Assembly (NCBI RefSeq): GCF_030062155.1
Contig: NZ_CP118267.1
Span: 558,001-622,000, forward strand
Source of the DNA: Pantoea sp. Lij88
GTDB taxonomy: Bacteria; Pseudomonadota; Gammaproteobacteria; Enterobacterales; Enterobacteriaceae
Length of the DNA: 64,000 bases
Reading direction: 5' to 3'
The position numbers were made by a program, and so were the translations under genes. Of this stretch, positions 9,454 to 17,892 are shown piece by piece. The first letter of the stretch is position 1. Each line of letters opens with the position of its first letter. The notes beneath the pieces are model-generated. The model was not told the origin of the DNA, did no database searches, and worked only from the letters and a program-made list of their open reading frames with translations.

Positions 9454-10095
9454 TTACTCTCCCAGCCGGACCCAGCGGCGTCCCGTGACCACTGTCATCA
9501 CCACGATGGTGATGCCTGCCGCCAGATGCATAGAGAAATCGATCATATGCAGATGGGTGTCATGACACAGCGACAACAGCATTGATGAGGTAAACGCACT
9601 GCCGCAGCCGCTCAGAGCCAGACTGCGGGCGGGATAAAGTGACCGCGTGCGTTTCAGGGCAAACACCGACATCAGCACCATCGGCACGCTGGCTGACAGC
9701 ATAAACAGATAGCAGTGTATGCCTTCACCCAGCCTGCTCGCGCCCGCATGCGGGGCTTCCGATGACATATTGATCAGATTCAGCCCCAGCCACATTACCG
9801 CCATCAGCAGCGGCCAGCGCAGGCTGACCGGTTTTCGCCCTGCAATACTCAGCGTAAAGGCGGCCGCCAGCGTGCTGCCTGCGATGACCAGCGACAGCAG
9901 AACGGCAACCAGCGCAAATAACGCGCCAGGCTGAGACCAGTCCGTCAGACGGCTGTGAAATGCCCAGCTGGTCAGTGCGCCGCAAGGCAGGGCAAGCGCG
10001 ATCCAGCCCGCGACGCGCCAGCCAGTGGGCCAGACGCGCTGCACCGGCTGCGCAGAGGCGCTGAGCTGATTAATTAACTGGTCATGATTTCTCAT
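9454..10095 (-). CDS. NrsF-type membrane anti-sigma factor (DUF1109)
   Basis: This 213-residue membrane protein has about six hydrophobic segments and matches the NrsF/DUF1109 family, which holds SigF-type ECF sigma factors at the membrane. The frame runs further upstream inside the sigma gene, but the ATG at 10095 is preferred since it gives the usual family length and overlaps the sigma gene end by only 14 bp, the normal sigma/anti-sigma coupling. Cysteines in the first and last membrane segments (LALPCGAL, LALSGCG, LLSLCHDTH) could take part in redox sensing; that is inference. Confidence 0.8.
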   Translation of the reverse strand: MRNHDQLINQLSASAQPVQRVWPTGWRVAGWIALALPCGALTSWAFHSRLTDWSQPGALFALVAVLLSLVIAGSTLAAAFTLSIAGRKPVSLRWPLLMAVMWLGLNLINMSSEAPHAGASRLGEGIHCYLFMLSASVPMVLMSVFALKRTRSLYPARSLALSGCGSAFTSSMLLSLCHDTHLHMIDFSMHLAAGITIVVMTVVTGRRWVRLGE

Positions 10096-10636
10096 GATGA
10101 CCCCGTCCATATTTTCGAAGAGTAACCATTGCGCGATGCAACAGAGATTTAACCGCAGAGAGTGACTGATTGGTTTCAGCGGCTGCCTGCGCCAGACTCT
10201 GCTCGCGCAGATGCACCGATTCGACGATCTCCCGCTGACGCAGCGGAAGGGTATCCAGATACCCGGAGAGGATATCCGTATCCGCTGAAGACTCTGCGTT
10301 TTCAGCAGGCCACTGTTGCAGTTCCTCATCATCCTGAACTTCCTGACGACGACCATGCTGTCGCAGCGCATCAATGGTCCGCGCAGAAGCAATGGCGGCA
10401 ACCCAGGGCAGTATCGGGCGCTGCGGATCGTAGGTATGCCGCACCCGATGAATCGCCAGCAGCGTCTCCTGAATCACATCCTCGACCAGCACCTCGTCAC
10501 GGATTTTTTTGCACACCCGTGCCCGGATGGCCGGAACCATCGCTTTCAGTAACTGGTTATAGGCTGCTCTGTCACCCGCCTGTGCACGGGCCATCAGGGC
10601 TGGCCACTGCTGTGCGCGTGGATCAGTTTCTGACAT
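10082..10636 (-). CDS. ECF RNA polymerase sigma factor, SigF-like
   Basis: This 184-residue protein has sigma region 2 (VLVEDVIQETLLAIHRVRHTY, then PWVAAIASARTIDALRQHGR) and region 4 (LPLRQREIVESVHLREQSLA, with a helix-turn-helix ending SAVKSLLHRAMVTLRK). It is followed by an overlapping NrsF-type anti-sigma gene. It is preceded in the same direction by a DsbD-like reductase and a periplasmic peroxiredoxin, which are its probable targets. In Caulobacter the SigF-NrsF pair answers oxidative or metal stress at the envelope. The response here is inferred from that. Confidence 0.88.
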   Translation of the reverse strand: MSETDPRAQQWPALMARAQAGDRAAYNQLLKAMVPAIRARVCKKIRDEVLVEDVIQETLLAIHRVRHTYDPQRPILPWVAAIASARTIDALRQHGRRQEVQDDEELQQWPAENAESSADTDILSGYLDTLPLRQREIVESVHLREQSLAQAAAETNQSLSAVKSLLHRAMVTLRKYGRGHHEKS

Positions 10637-10707
10637 CGATCATCAGCAGTTCAGCACACGTTCGCAGTGACCTGACAACACGCCAGGAAATCGTTTCATC
10701 CATCCTC

Positions 10708-11949
10708 TCAGGTTTTCTTTCCTTTTTCTGTCGCCTGATCCAGCGCTGAAATCACAATGCCTGGCGTCAGCACCTGCGGCAGCACCACCGGTTTGCCGCC
10801 ATCAGCCGGGTAAACCACGTAGAGGGGCAAACCACCGCGTCCGAAATCGCTCAGCGCCTGTTCCACATCGGGATTGTATTTGGTTGAATCTGCGACCATG
10901 TAAATCGTGCTGGTTCGCGCCATTGCGGATTTTACCGCCTGTGTCGAAAGCGAAGTGCGATCGTTGACCTGGCAGGTAATGCACCATGACGCGGTAAAGT
11001 TCACCAGGATGGGCTTGCCCTGACCTTTGATCGCATCAACATTCTGCGGCGACCAGGCTACAGCGGCGGCGGCCTGTGAGGCGGTTTCCGTCTCAGCGGG
11101 CGCGCTGGCAAAGCTGTTCAGATTCAGTAAAGGCACGACGACCAGCGCCAGGAAGAACGCCGTTGCAACATGCAGCACCAAATGGCGCTGTCCCATCATA
11201 CGGCGTTTCTGCGCCATGCCATACAGCCAGGCGGCAAAACTAAACAGTAAACAGCAGGCCAGAATTGCGGCCAGCGCCGCCGATCCCGCCTGACGCTCCA
11301 GTACCCAGATCAGCCAGCCCACTGCGCCCAGCATCGGAAACGCCAGACCCTGTTTTAAGGTGATCATCCAGGCACCCGGCTTTGGCAGAACGCGCGCCAG
11401 AACCGGGAAGAATGAGACCAGGGTAAAGGGCGCCGCAAAGCCCAGCGCCAGCGAGATAAAGATCACCAGGCTCACCAGAGGAGGCTGAGTCAGGGCATAT
11501 CCCACCGCACTGGCCATAAACGGCGCGCTGCAGGGCGTGGCGACAATGATGGCCAGTGCGCCGGTCAGCGCTGAACCGACTAAACCGCCGCGATCGCCGC
11601 CCACTTCGCCCACCCGCTGTACCGACAATCCGACTTCAAACAGACCGAGCAGGTTCAGTGCTGAACCGAGCATCACCAGAATCAGCGCGGCGATGACCAG
11701 CGGCGATTGCAGCTGGAACCCCCAGCCCACCGAAGCGCCTCCCGCCCTGGCCAGCAATAATACCGCGGCCAGGGCAACCATCGTCACCACGACGCCCAGT
11801 AAGAAGGCCAGGCCCTCCGCGCGGGCGTGCGATGGCGATTCGTGATGGCGAATCAGGCTCAGTGCTTTCAGCGAGATCACCGGAAACACGCAGGGCATGA
11901 GGTTCAGAATAATGCCGCCCAGGAAGGCGGCTGCAATCGCAGTCAGCAT
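10708..11949 (-). CDS. Short DsbD-like membrane thiol reductase (CcdA-type core plus thioredoxin domain)
   Basis: This 413-residue protein starts directly with the transmembrane electron-transfer core, whose two buried cysteines are visible (NLMPCVFPV and VATPCSAPF), and ends in a periplasmic thioredoxin-like domain with WCITC. The N-terminal alpha domain of full DsbD and ScsB is absent. The ATG at 11949 has an AGG element and no coding extension upstream. It should carry electrons from cytoplasmic thioredoxin across the inner membrane to a periplasmic acceptor. The peroxiredoxin gene only 24 bp upstream is the obvious candidate. ScsB of Caulobacter reduces a periplasmic peroxiredoxin in a similar arrangement. 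Confidence 0.87.
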   Translation of the reverse strand: MLTAIAAAFLGGIILNLMPCVFPVISLKALSLIRHHESPSHARAEGLAFLLGVVVTMVALAAVLLLARAGGASVGWGFQLQSPLVIAALILVMLGSALNLLGLFEVGLSVQRVGEVGGDRGGLVGSALTGALAIIVATPCSAPFMASAVGYALTQPPLVSLVIFISLALGFAAPFTLVSFFPVLARVLPKPGAWMITLKQGLAFPMLGAVGWLIWVLERQAGSAALAAILACCLLFSFAAWLYGMAQKRRMMGQRHLVLHVATAFFLALVVVPLLNLNSFASAPAETETASQAAAAVAWSPQNVDAIKGQGKPILVNFTASWCITCQVNDRTSLSTQAVKSAMARTSTIYMVADSTKYNPDVEQALSDFGRGGLPLYVVYPADGGKPVVLPQVLTPGIVISALDQATEKGKKT

Positions 11950-11973
11950 GATTTACCTGCTCAGAAAATGAAG

Positions 11974-12537
11974 TTATGCCGGATTGGCCTGACGATATTT
12001 TTTAACGGCATCCATCGCTTTCTGGATATGCGTATCAGGATTTTTATCGGTGAAGCTCAGCAGAATCTTGCCGTCGGGCGCAATTACGTAAGAGGTACGG
12101 TCGGAGACTTTCTGACCTTTCATCTCCATCGTGCTCTTATATTCTGAGGCGACTTTGGCACCCGGATCGGCTGCTACGGTAAATTTGTCACGGCATTCCA
12201 GCTGCGAGAACTTAGCAATCTGATCGGTATTGCCCGCGGTGACACCGATGACGGTCGCACCCTGTTTTTTAAATTCATCGGTCGCTTCAGCGAAATCATG
12301 CGCTTCGAGGGTACAGCCAGCGCTGAATGCAGCCGGGAAGAAGTAAAGGACAACCGGGCCTTTTTTCAGAGCCTGCTGCAAAGAGAAGGTGGTCGATTTA
12401 CCCGCCAGCGCGGCGTCGAGTTTAAAGTCCGGCGCTTTTTCACCGACCTGTAACGCCGCAAAGGCGGATGTTGCCGGAACACTCAGTGCCAGCAGCGTAG
12501 CAACGGCCAGGGTTTTCAGGGTGTTTTTCATTGGCAT
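11974..12537 (-). CDS. Periplasmic peroxiredoxin (BCP/AhpC-TSA family)
   Basis: This protein of 187 residues has a signal peptide with a cleavage-type SAFA motif near residue 27. The peroxiredoxin fold follows, with the peroxidatic Cys in FSAGCTLEA. The second cysteine of E. coli BCP, five residues on, is replaced by His; another Cys lies in LECRDKF, so resolution may use that or an external thiol. The frame starts at 12549, but the ATG at 12537 is preceded by GGAGAG. It leads the run of genes prx, dsbD-like, sigma, anti-sigma. Its export and the DsbD neighbour suggest peroxide removal in the periplasm, with electrons coming through the DsbD-like protein. Confidence 0.87.
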   Translation of the reverse strand: MPMKNTLKTLAVATLLALSVPATSAFAALQVGEKAPDFKLDAALAGKSTTFSLQQALKKGPVVLYFFPAAFSAGCTLEAHDFAEATDEFKKQGATVIGVTAGNTDQIAKFSQLECRDKFTVAADPGAKVASEYKSTMEMKGQKVSDRTSYVIAPDGKILLSFTDKNPDTHIQKAMDAVKKYRQANPA

Positions 12538-12898
12538 TACTCTCTCCATTGACGAACAGACGGAGTTGTCTGACGTCTCTGATAAAAGGTTCGTTCAAAA
12601 ATGGAAAAAGTTGCGCGGTTTTGAAAATATTTTACGGTTTTTTTCTGACGGGTTATCAGCCGGTTAAATTTCTGCCCGGATTACTCATAGCTGAATCGAA
12701 TACAGCTCATGCATCTCAGTTGCACATAATCAGTCGCCATTATTCTTTTAATGCCGTTTTCTATGTGACTTAACTCTCAATAATGCCCCTGAATAGCGCC
12801 AATTTATCGTCAGGTGAGCATCGTCACGTTTCTGCTGAGCCTCAACCAGTAAATTCCGTTTATGGAATAAAAAAACGATTCAGCAAATGGGGTGAATG
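12538..12898. other. Non-coding region between the redox operon and the DUF4432 gene
   Basis: This is a 361-bp divergent promoter region. Besides the ECF-like promoter at the left it holds AT-rich DNA and a small dyad near 12853-12866 (ATTCC and GGAAT) just before the DUF4432 gene. No protein-like frame with a ribosome binding site was found. Confidence 0.5.
12572..12597 (-). promoter_or_regulatory. Candidate ECF-type promoter for the peroxiredoxin operon
   Basis: Read on the minus strand, TGAAC is followed after 17 bases by CGTC, the general pattern of ECF sigma promoters (an AAC-containing -35 and a CGTC -10). It lies about 35 bases in front of the peroxiredoxin ATG. Autoregulation by the operon's own sigma factor would follow. 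This is a motif match by eye with one instance only. Confidence 0.35.
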
Positions 12899-14107
12899 AT
12901 GAAGATTAAACTGGCATTAACGGTCCTGGCGGTTCTGGTTTCAGGTTCTGCAGCGGCGAAAACATGGGTGCTGACGAGTGCTGAACAGGGCACAGAGCAG
13001 GGAAACTGGCAGATCTCCAGTGGTGAGCTGAAGTTTCAGGGCAAGCCGTTCAGCATTGAGCAAAAAGTTCTGCATGGCGGCAAGCAGGAAGGCAGTAAAA
13101 TCCTCACCATTCACAGTCAGGATGGCCTGACCATCACGCTCAGCCCGACCCGTGGCATGAACCTGCTGCGCGTTGAAGGTTTTGGTACGCGTATGGGCTG
13201 GGATTCACCGGTTAAAGAGGTGGTCAATCCTGCTTACATCAATCTGGAAAGCCGCAACGGTCTGGGCTGGCTGGACGGCTTCAACGAGATGATGGTGCGT
13301 TGCGGTTACGAATGGACCGGTCATCCAGTGACAGACCAGGGGCGTATCTACACGCTGCACGGTAAAGCGGGTAACACGCCGGTTTCACAGCTGGAAGTTG
13401 AAGTGGCCGACGCCGCACCGCATGAAATCCGCATTCGCGGTCTGATTAAAGAGAGCACTTTCAAGAAAACCGATTTGCAGACCATGACCGAACTGCGCTA
13501 CGTGCCGGGCAGCAACAGCTTCAGCCTGCATGATGTGTTAACGAACCACGGTGACTATCCACACGATTACCAGATCATCTATCACAGCAACTTAGGCAAA
13601 CCTATTCTGGAAGAGGGCGCGCGTTTCCTGGCCCCGATGTCCGGCATCAGCCCGTTCAATGATTACGCGAAAGCCGGATTAAAGGACTGGCAGACCTACA
13701 AAGGTCCGACCAAAGACTTTGACGAAATGGTGTTCAATATCAAGCCGCTTTCAGACAGTAACCATCAGACCGTCGCTGCGGTGATTAATAAAGCCGGAAA
13801 CAGCGGTGCGTCGATCCAGTTCGATACCCGCCAGCTCCCGATGCTGACCTTATGGAAAAATACTGACACCCTGAAGCAGGGTTATGTGACCGGCATCGAG
13901 CCAGGCACGAGTTATGCCTATCCGGTTACCATCGAACGCGAGCAAAAGCGCGTGAAGCAACTGGAACCTGGCGCGAGTACGGCATTTGATCTGACGTATA
14001 CGCTGCTGCACAGCAGCGAGCAGGTTAATGACGTTGAGAAACGCATTAAGGGCATTCAGGGTGAGACGAAGATAGATGTGAGCGAGACGCCGATAGCGAA
14101 AGAGTAA
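12899..14107 (+). CDS. Secreted DUF4432/aldose-1-epimerase-like protein
   Basis: This 402-residue protein starts with a signal peptide (MKIKLALTVLAVLVSGSAAA) and matches the DUF4432 branch of the galactose-mutarotase fold. It contains the conserved stretches PTRGMNLLRV, NEMMVRCGYEWTG, and YHSNLGKPILEEGARF. The ATG at 12899 has better spacing to the GGGG element than the ATG three bases earlier. It is a single gene with a strong terminator behind it. Periplasmic sugar epimerisation or carbohydrate binding is likely; the substrate is unknown. Confidence 0.82.
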   Translation: MKIKLALTVLAVLVSGSAAAKTWVLTSAEQGTEQGNWQISSGELKFQGKPFSIEQKVLHGGKQEGSKILTIHSQDGLTITLSPTRGMNLLRVEGFGTRMGWDSPVKEVVNPAYINLESRNGLGWLDGFNEMMVRCGYEWTGHPVTDQGRIYTLHGKAGNTPVSQLEVEVADAAPHEIRIRGLIKESTFKKTDLQTMTELRYVPGSNSFSLHDVLTNHGDYPHDYQIIYHSNLGKPILEEGARFLAPMSGISPFNDYAKAGLKDWQTYKGPTKDFDEMVFNIKPLSDSNHQTVAAVINKAGNSGASIQFDTRQLPMLTLWKNTDTLKQGYVTGIEPGTSYAYPVTIEREQKRVKQLEPGASTAFDLTYTLLHSSEQVNDVEKRIKGIQGETKIDVSETPIAKE

Positions 14108-14122
14108 CTGGCTTAATGGCTT

Positions 14123-14150
14123 AAAATCCCGACATATGTTGGGATTTTTT
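14123..14150 (+). terminator. Rho-independent terminator after the DUF4432 gene
   Basis: AAAATCCC and GGGATTTT enclose an inner gac/gtt stem and an ATAT loop, followed by a T run. Confidence 0.85.
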
Positions 14151-14254
14151 ATTCGATGGTTCAATTAGTCAGGCTGTTTCATCACGGCGATAAGCAGGCA
14201 AAGTAGTGGCTAAACGTTAAGCCGAAAGTTGATGGAGAAGAGTAACTCTGAAAT

Positions 14255-14277
14255 ACTAACAGTTATTAACTGATAGT
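14255..14277. promoter_or_regulatory. Palindromic operator upstream of parD
   Basis: This is a 23-bp near-perfect palindrome centred on 14265, with arms containing CAGTTA and TAACTG and outer ACTA/TAGT. It lies 21 bp in front of the parD ATG, where autoregulating ParD antitoxins bind. Position and symmetry support it; binding is inferred. Confidence 0.6.
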
Positions 14278-14297
14278 AATTCTGACGGAGAGAAATT

Positions 14298-14558
14298 ATG
14301 CCTACCAGCGTAGCACTCAGTCCTTATTTCGAAGCGTTTATACGTGAACAGATTGAAAGCGGGCGATATAACAACACCAGTGAAGTGATCCGTGCGGGGC
14401 TCAGGGCTCTGGAAGAGCGGGAGCAGCAGATGAAACTTGATGCTCTGCAAAAAGCGGTCAATGCAGGTATAAACAGCGGCGAGAGCAAAAACGCGGAAGA
14501 GGTTTTTGGACGGCTGTCGCAAAAATATCGGCGGCAGGCCGAAGGTGGTCAATCATAA
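14298..14558 (+). CDS. parD: ParD-like type II antitoxin
   Basis: This 86-residue protein begins with the ribbon-helix-helix DNA-binding region of ParD/CopG antitoxins (TSVALSPYFEAFIREQI, NNTSEVIRAGLRALEE). A charged C-terminal part would wrap the toxin. A GGAGAG element precedes the ATG. The stop overlaps the toxin start (TAATG). It should neutralise ParE and repress its own operon through the palindrome upstream. Confidence 0.9.
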   Translation: MPTSVALSPYFEAFIREQIESGRYNNTSEVIRAGLRALEEREQQMKLDALQKAVNAGINSGESKNAEEVFGRLSQKYRRQAEGGQS

Positions 14559-14872
14559 TGAAACTGGGTATATCGCCTCTGGCTGAACAGGATTTAGAGT
14601 CGATCGGTGACTATATCGCTCAGGATAACCCGGTGCGTGCGGTGAGTTTCACGGAAGAACTATACCAGCAGTGTCTGCTGATAGCAGAATCGCCGGTTAT
14701 CTATAAAGAAAGACCGGAGCCTGGACAAAGCGTCAGAACTTGTGCTTACGGGCGCTATCTCATTGTATTCAGGGTGCTGGACACGGAAGTCCGTGTAGAG
14801 AGGCTCCTTCATGGTTCGCGGGATATCATCACAATATTCTCTGAGCAGGAAACGCCGAAAAGCCCTCTGTGA
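14558..14872 (+). CDS. parE: ParE-like type II toxin
   Basis: This 104-residue RelE/ParE superfamily protein has the typical N-terminal AEQDLESIGDYIAQDNP helix pair. Its core sheet ends in VRTCAYGRYLIVFRV and a terminal VERLLHGSRDI motif. Classic ParE proteins poison DNA gyrase; the target here is not shown. All parts of the fold are present, so the toxin appears intact. It is coupled to parD by a one-base overlap. Confidence 0.9.
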   Translation: MKLGISPLAEQDLESIGDYIAQDNPVRAVSFTEELYQQCLLIAESPVIYKERPEPGQSVRTCAYGRYLIVFRVLDTEVRVERLLHGSRDIITIFSEQETPKSPL

Positions 14873-15092
14873 GCGGAGTAAAGGCTATTCCAGAAAGATA
14901 TGGAAATGCCTGAGAGATACAATCATGCAGATTAGTTGCAATATATACTTGGCGTTTTAAGTAAAAAGCTGAATGGGGGAGTTTATTAAGTTACTGGGTT
15001 CGAGCCTGATATGTTATTTAACATAAGATAGATTATGCGCACCTATGTTTGGCTCAATTGCACTGCAGTTACCCTCATTAAGGTAATCTTAC

Positions 15093-15305
15093 ATGACCAC
15101 ATCAGGTTACCTGCTGAGAACCTGTGATAACGGTTTCTGGTTTGAGGTTTTTCACCTCAGACGCGGAATGACTTACAGGCACGAAGTCAGGCGTTACTCG
15201 GTAATTAATCCAACATCGAGCAGATATCAGGAATATTTGAGGGATAAACCACGTCATCAGTGGTTCGTAGTTCATTCAGATCCCACCAGTGATAATGATC
15301 AATGA
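15093..15305 (+). CDS. Possible small protein of unknown function (70 residues)
   Basis: This short frame has an AAGGTA element in front of its ATG and a reasonable composition in its first forty residues. Its last third overlaps the convergent NUDIX gene antisense, which weakens the case. I do not recognise a family. It may be a real small gene or a chance frame. Confidence 0.3.
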   Translation: MTTSGYLLRTCDNGFWFEVFHLRRGMTYRHEVRRYSVINPTSSRYQEYLRDKPRHQWFVVHSDPTSDNDQ

Positions 15306-15648
15306 CGGTTTTTTCATTCTCACTCCATCCGCTGGTACTGATGTCTTCATCATCTATTTTAATTAAATAAAATTGCTCATGTGCCAGAACCACCTCACCG
15401 CTGGGGAGCGTCATTTCAAAAGCTCTCTCTGTTAACGACTGTCCCACATCATGAACGTTAATACCGGTTTCTTCCCTGAGTTCCCTGATGGCTGCCTGCT
15501 CAAAAGTCTCTCCTGATTCCAGGCCTCCACCAGGCGTTGCCCAGTATGATCTCCCTGCCAGCGCATCATTTTCATGCCTGAACCTGAATAATAAAACCTG
15601 ATTGAGTGAGTTTATAATAAGTAAGCGTGCAGAATTACGGGTGCGCAC
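15205..15648 (-). CDS. NUDIX hydrolase
   Basis: This 147-residue protein carries an intact Nudix box with GGGLESGETF followed by REVREETG-type residues (RELREETGI). It hydrolyses a nucleoside diphosphate linked to another group; the substrate is not predictable. The start is a GTG at 15648 with AGGAG seven bases upstream. The adjoining TA pair and small frame suggest an accessory spot, but the gene stands alone. Confidence 0.85.
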   Translation of the reverse strand: MRTRNSARLLIINSLNQVLLFRFRHENDALAGRSYWATPGGGLESGETFEQAAIRELREETGINVHDVGQSLTERAFEMTLPSGEVVLAHEQFYLIKIDDEDISTSGWSENEKTVIDHYHWWDLNELRTTDDVVYPSNIPDICSMLD

Positions 15649-16009
15649 AGGGTAACTCCTTTTTTATTTCAGTTCCATTCAGCATAACTGTTTTTGAAGG
15701 TAGAAATAAAACAGTGTCGAAGTAAAATAACAAGTTATCATATCCCGGATTTCTCCTGGCCCTGCCACATAGACTCAGATCCCGCCCCCAGCGCCTGCTG
15801 TTCCTGCTCTGATTAATGAGATCTCGCTTTAGAAAATAACGTACTTTGCATTAAGCAAAATTTAACGCCGCATAAATAATTCGCACATCCCCTTAATAAC
15901 ATAAGATTTTACTCTGGCAGAACACGGTTTATTCGCTGGCAGGAAAACAGGCTGCATGTTATTAAATTTGAATGTCGTGCATAAATTCATCTGCCTTCGG
16001 GAAATAAAT
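15649..16009. other. Non-coding region before the amino-acid binding protein gene
   Basis: This 361-bp stretch is AT-rich near both genes, with a GC-rich central patch around 15780-15815. No gene, RNA motif or clear operator was recognised. Confidence 0.5.
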
Positions 16010-16780
16010 ATGAAAAAGAGCTTATCTCTTGCGTTACTGTTTTCGCTGACCGCGTTTGCCCAGGGTGCACTGGCGCAGCAGACACTGCGCTTTGGCGTTG
16101 ATCCAACGTTCCCGCCATTTGAATCCAGGGCGGCGGATGGCACATTGCAGGGTTTTGATATCGATATTGGCAATGCCATCTGCGCGCAGGCCAAAGTGAA
16201 GTGTCAGTGGGTGCAGATGGGATTTGATAGCAGCATCCCTGCCCTTCAGGCGAAGAAATTTGATGCGATCCTGTCTGCGATGTCGATGACCGATAAGCGC
16301 CGTCAGCAGGTAGCATTCAGCGATATGTTGTACAACACGCCAAGTGCTCTGCTGGCACCGACTGCCAGCAAACTGACGACCGACGTTGCTTCACTGCGTG
16401 GAAAGACGATCGGGGTGGCTCAGGGCACTATCCAGGAAACCTACGCCAAAACCAAATGGGAGTCACAGGGCGTCAAAATCGTCTCTTATCCTAATCAGAT
16501 GGAAGTCTATCCGGATCTGGTCGCCGGGCGTCTTGATGGCAGCCTGGCTAACGCGGTCTCCGCTGAACAGGGCTTCCTCACCACGCCTGAAGGCAAGCCG
16601 TACGCCATCAAAGGAACCCTGGTGGATAAAGTCATCTTCGGTGATGGCGTGGGTATCGCATTACGCAAGGGAGATGAAGCGAACCTGAAGATGATCAACA
16701 CGGCGCTGGCGGAGATCCATAAAAACGGGACTTATGACCAGCTGACGAAAAAGTACTTTAAATTCAAGGTTTATCCCTGA
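16010..16780 (+). CDS. Periplasmic amino-acid ABC transporter binding protein (Lys/Arg/Orn-like)
   Basis: This 256-residue protein has a signal peptide (cleavage after GALA) and the SBP family 3 fold: FGVDPTFPPFE, GFDIDIGNAIC, and DAILSAMSMTDKRRQQVAFSD, the signature of HisJ/ArgT/ArtJ. A cationic amino acid is the likely ligand. No permease or ATPase genes adjoin it, so it probably docks to a transporter encoded elsewhere. It is followed at 36 bp by a DUF2817 gene in the same direction. The start at 16010 is chosen for its signal peptide; an upstream in-frame ATG at 15956 gives an implausible extension. Confidence 0.88.
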   Translation: MKKSLSLALLFSLTAFAQGALAQQTLRFGVDPTFPPFESRAADGTLQGFDIDIGNAICAQAKVKCQWVQMGFDSSIPALQAKKFDAILSAMSMTDKRRQQVAFSDMLYNTPSALLAPTASKLTTDVASLRGKTIGVAQGTIQETYAKTKWESQGVKIVSYPNQMEVYPDLVAGRLDGSLANAVSAEQGFLTTPEGKPYAIKGTLVDKVIFGDGVGIALRKGDEANLKMINTALAEIHKNGTYDQLTKKYFKFKVYP

Positions 16781-16816
16781 TTAATACCGGGCTAATACTT
16801 GCAGAGGCGGAATAGA

Positions 16817-17890
16817 ATGACATTGCCCGACTACCGCGCTCAGCGCGCACGCTTTCTGGCCGCTGCGGAGCGCAAAGGGGCTGAGATGACCTCGTATCAG
16901 CATCCTCTTCCTGGTCCGCAGGTCGAATCGCTGTATACGGATGTGGCACGACTGGGACCTGCCACGGCATCGCGTCTGATGCTGGTCGTCTCCGGCACGC
17001 ACGGCGTCGAAGGCTATTATGGTTCAGATTGTCAGATCGCCTGGCTTGATTCGCTGGACGAAAAAGCCTTGCCGGCTGACACCGCGCTGCTGCTGATCCA
17101 TCTGCTCAATCCGTGGGGCGCGGCGCATTTACGGCGCGTGAACGAAGACAATATCGACCTCAACCGTAACTTTATCGACTTCAGCCAGCCGGTGCCTGCT
17201 AACCCGGATTATGCGCAGTGGCACGGTCTCTATCATGGCGACCGTGCCAGCGCGGATCGGCAACTGGCTCAGGCACTGGAGAACGCAGGCTGGCAGTCGG
17301 TTAAACGCGTGGTGGAAGCCGGACAGTATACCTTTGCTGATGGCTTCTTCTTCGGCGGGCACCAGCCCAGCTGGTCATATCAAACGATGAAAACCATCAT
17401 CGAACAGCATCTCTCGGTTGCGAAAACCATCATCAGTTTTGACCTTCATACCGGGGCCGGCGCATGGGGGCATCCGATGCTGCTCTCTATCGCAGAGCAG
17501 CGTTATGCGGCCCATGACTGGGGCAAAGCCATTTACGGCGAATGGCTGACCTTGTTATTTACAGGTGCCGGACGTGACAGCGTAACGGGCGTGACGGCAA
17601 CGGCGACAGGGTATCTGTCGCAATATCTGCTGACGTCGCTGGCGGACACTCAAATATTGCCGTTGGTCGTGGAATGCGGAACTTACGAGGGTCAGGATAT
17701 GCATCAGCGGGTTCGTGAAGATCACTGGCTGCATCTCTATGGCGATCCCGCCAGTGCGGCTGGCCAGGCGTTGAAGCAGCAACTGGTCGAGGGATTCTGG
17801 CCCGAAGATGCGGACTGGCGTGCGTTAGTGGCTTTCCGCACGCAGCAAATCTTTCTGCGCGGCTGGCGTGCCCTTGCAGACACGCCCTGA
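16817..17890 (+). CDS. DUF2817 protein, M14 carboxypeptidase-like
   Basis: This 357-residue protein has the DUF2817 pattern, a branch of zinc carboxypeptidase folds. SGTHGVEGYYGS supplies a His-x-x-Glu zinc motif, NEDNIDLNRNFIDF is the Asn-Arg region, and FDLHTGAGAWG a later His. No signal peptide is seen, so it is likely cytoplasmic. The ATG at 16817 is preferred over the TTG at 16799. Following a cationic-amino-acid binding protein, it could release an amino acid from an acyl or peptide conjugate. That is inference. Confidence 0.8.
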   Translation: MTLPDYRAQRARFLAAAERKGAEMTSYQHPLPGPQVESLYTDVARLGPATASRLMLVVSGTHGVEGYYGSDCQIAWLDSLDEKALPADTALLLIHLLNPWGAAHLRRVNEDNIDLNRNFIDFSQPVPANPDYAQWHGLYHGDRASADRQLAQALENAGWQSVKRVVEAGQYTFADGFFFGGHQPSWSYQTMKTIIEQHLSVAKTIISFDLHTGAGAWGHPMLLSIAEQRYAAHDWGKAIYGEWLTLLFTGAGRDSVTGVTATATGYLSQYLLTSLADTQILPLVVECGTYEGQDMHQRVREDHWLHLYGDPASAAGQALKQQLVEGFWPEDADWRALVAFRTQQIFLRGWRALADTP

Positions 17891-17892
17891 TT

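Noticed and set aside
10096..10401. Longer start for the NrsF-type gene
   Set aside because: It would lie wholly inside the sigma factor gene and exceed the family length.
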